The notes under the pieces: generated by a model
Seen by the model: only the letters and a program-made list of their open reading frames with translations
Told to the model about the DNA's origin: nothing
Database searches by the model: none
Shown here: positions 6,070 to 6,616 of the stretch, piece after piece
Layout: each line of letters starts with the position of its first letter
Position numbering within the stretch: position 1 is the first letter of the stretch
Source of the DNA: Dehalococcoidia bacterium UBA2160
Lineage (GTDB): Bacteria; Chloroflexota; Dehalococcoidia; Lucifugimonadales; UBA1123
Direction of reading: 5' to 3'
DNA length: 6,616 nucleotides
Assembly: GCA_002328865.1 (NCBI GenBank)
Contig: DCWO01000150.1
Span: 1 to 6,616 of the forward strand
Program-made: the position numbers and the translations under genes

Positions 6070-6287
6070 GCTCGCGACAGGGTGATGTGAACGCCGCAAG
6101 ATCAAGTCGTTCATGTCGGGTGGAATCGGAACAATGTTGTTGGCGGGATCGCGACGGTGAGCCGGCGCAACCCGTCGAGAGATATGAGGTAGACTGTTAG
6201 TTCACAAGGACGACCCAGATGGATCGGAAGTGGGGCGATTTGACCGGCGGACCTGAACGGCCACGATCAGATCGAAGGAGGTGAGCG
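6070..6287. other. 218-bp spacer before the cupin gene
   Basis: No gene is supported. A small inverted repeat (cgacgg 6152-6157, ccgtcg 6172-6177) and the palindrome CGATCAGATCG (6264-6274) directly before the ribosome binding site are visible but short. TAGACT at 6190-6195 resembles a -10 element without a fitting -35. The spacer is long enough for the cupin gene to have its own promoter. Confidence 0.5.
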
Positions 6288-6616
6288 ATGACCATCGTCA
6301 AGTATTCCTTGGAGGAATTCGTCCACGACATGAGCCAGTTGGTGGACGAGCTGCCCGACCAAGAGCGGTTGCTCAACAAAGGCTCTTCCTACCTTGAACG
6401 CCTGGTCAACAACCCTGAAGCTATTCCCGAGGAGTTCCGGATGCCGGCTGGAACGCGCGGCAGAAACGCCAACCACGGTACATATCTGCTGCATCACGGG
6501 TCCAACGGACTCCTGATCACCTCGGTCGTTTGGGGCCCGGGCGACCATATTGGACCCCACGATCACCGTACGTGGGGCCTCATCGGGGTGATGGACAATT
6601 TCATCACCGAAACCCG
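6288..6616 (+). CDS. Cysteine-dioxygenase-type cupin, 5' part (runs off the edge)
   Basis: The first 109 codons of a rightward gene are present and the frame stays open to the window edge. An unusually strong ribosome binding site, AAGGAGGTGA (6275-6284), precedes ATG 6288. Residues 1-50 form a charged helical N-terminus (SLEEFVHDMSQLVDEL). Residues 77-104 (ITSVVWGPGDHIGPHDHRTW and onward) carry the cupin metal motif with H91 and H93 in PHDH. This matches the cysteine dioxygenase type I/COG5553 double-stranded beta-helix group, which binds mononuclear iron with three histidines; the third would lie beyond the edge. Known relatives oxidise cysteine or 3-mercaptopropionate with O2, but many are uncharacterised, so the substrate is inferred only by family. 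It follows the PLP enzyme by 218 bp in the same direction. Confidence 0.85.
   Translation, partial: MTIVKYSLEEFVHDMSQLVDELPDQERLLNKGSSYLERLVNNPEAIPEEFRMPAGTRGRNANHGTYLLHHGSNGLLITSVVWGPGDHIGPHDHRTWGLIGVMDNFITET

Noticed and set aside
6190..6195. TAGACT as a -10 element for the cupin gene
   Set aside because: The position 17 bases upstream reads gcaacc, which is not a -35 element; support is too weak to call a promoter.

Overview
The window is GC-rich bacterial DNA with six complete protein genes and a seventh cut off by the right edge. Two genes belong to the PPOX-like F420/flavin split-barrel family, and three degenerate copies of a short repeat (5'-tgtcattctgag...gaagaatctgg-like) lie between genes. 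From general knowledge, both traits are common in Chloroflexota (SAR202/Dehalococcoidia-type) and some Actinobacteria. I therefore favour an uncultured aerobic chloroflexotal genome, but this is inference; no marker gene in the window fixes the taxon.

Layout: 1-417 holds no convincing gene, only one repeat copy. A rightward block follows: a metallo-beta-lactamase-fold hydrolase with a C-terminal winged helix (418-1245), then two paralogous PPOX-class oxidoreductases (1345-1770 and 1979-2398) separated by a 208-bp spacer with a second repeat copy inside an imperfect palindrome. A leftward major facilitator transporter (2405-3598) converges on the second oxidoreductase with a 6-bp gap. A 503-bp region between divergent genes (3599-4101) holds a third repeat copy, an inverted repeat, a perfect 12-bp palindrome and candidate promoters for both directions. 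A second rightward block carries a crotonase-fold enzyme (4102-4869), a PLP-dependent SelA/D-glucosaminate-6-phosphate lyase-like enzyme (4924-6069) and, after 218 bp, the first 109 codons of a cysteine-dioxygenase-type cupin (6288 to the edge).

The genes look like accessory catabolic or detoxification functions rather than core machinery. The right-hand block (CoA-substrate enzyme, PLP lyase or aminotransferase-like enzyme, thiol-dioxygenase-like cupin) could act on an amino-acid-derived or sulfur-containing substrate, with the divergent transporter moving a substrate or product; no substrate can be read from the sequence. The most notable observation is that the crotonase lacks both glutamates used by classical enoyl-CoA hydratases while keeping the oxyanion-hole region, so a plain hydratase annotation is probably wrong. 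I found no phage, transposase, CRISPR array, RNA gene or defence system.
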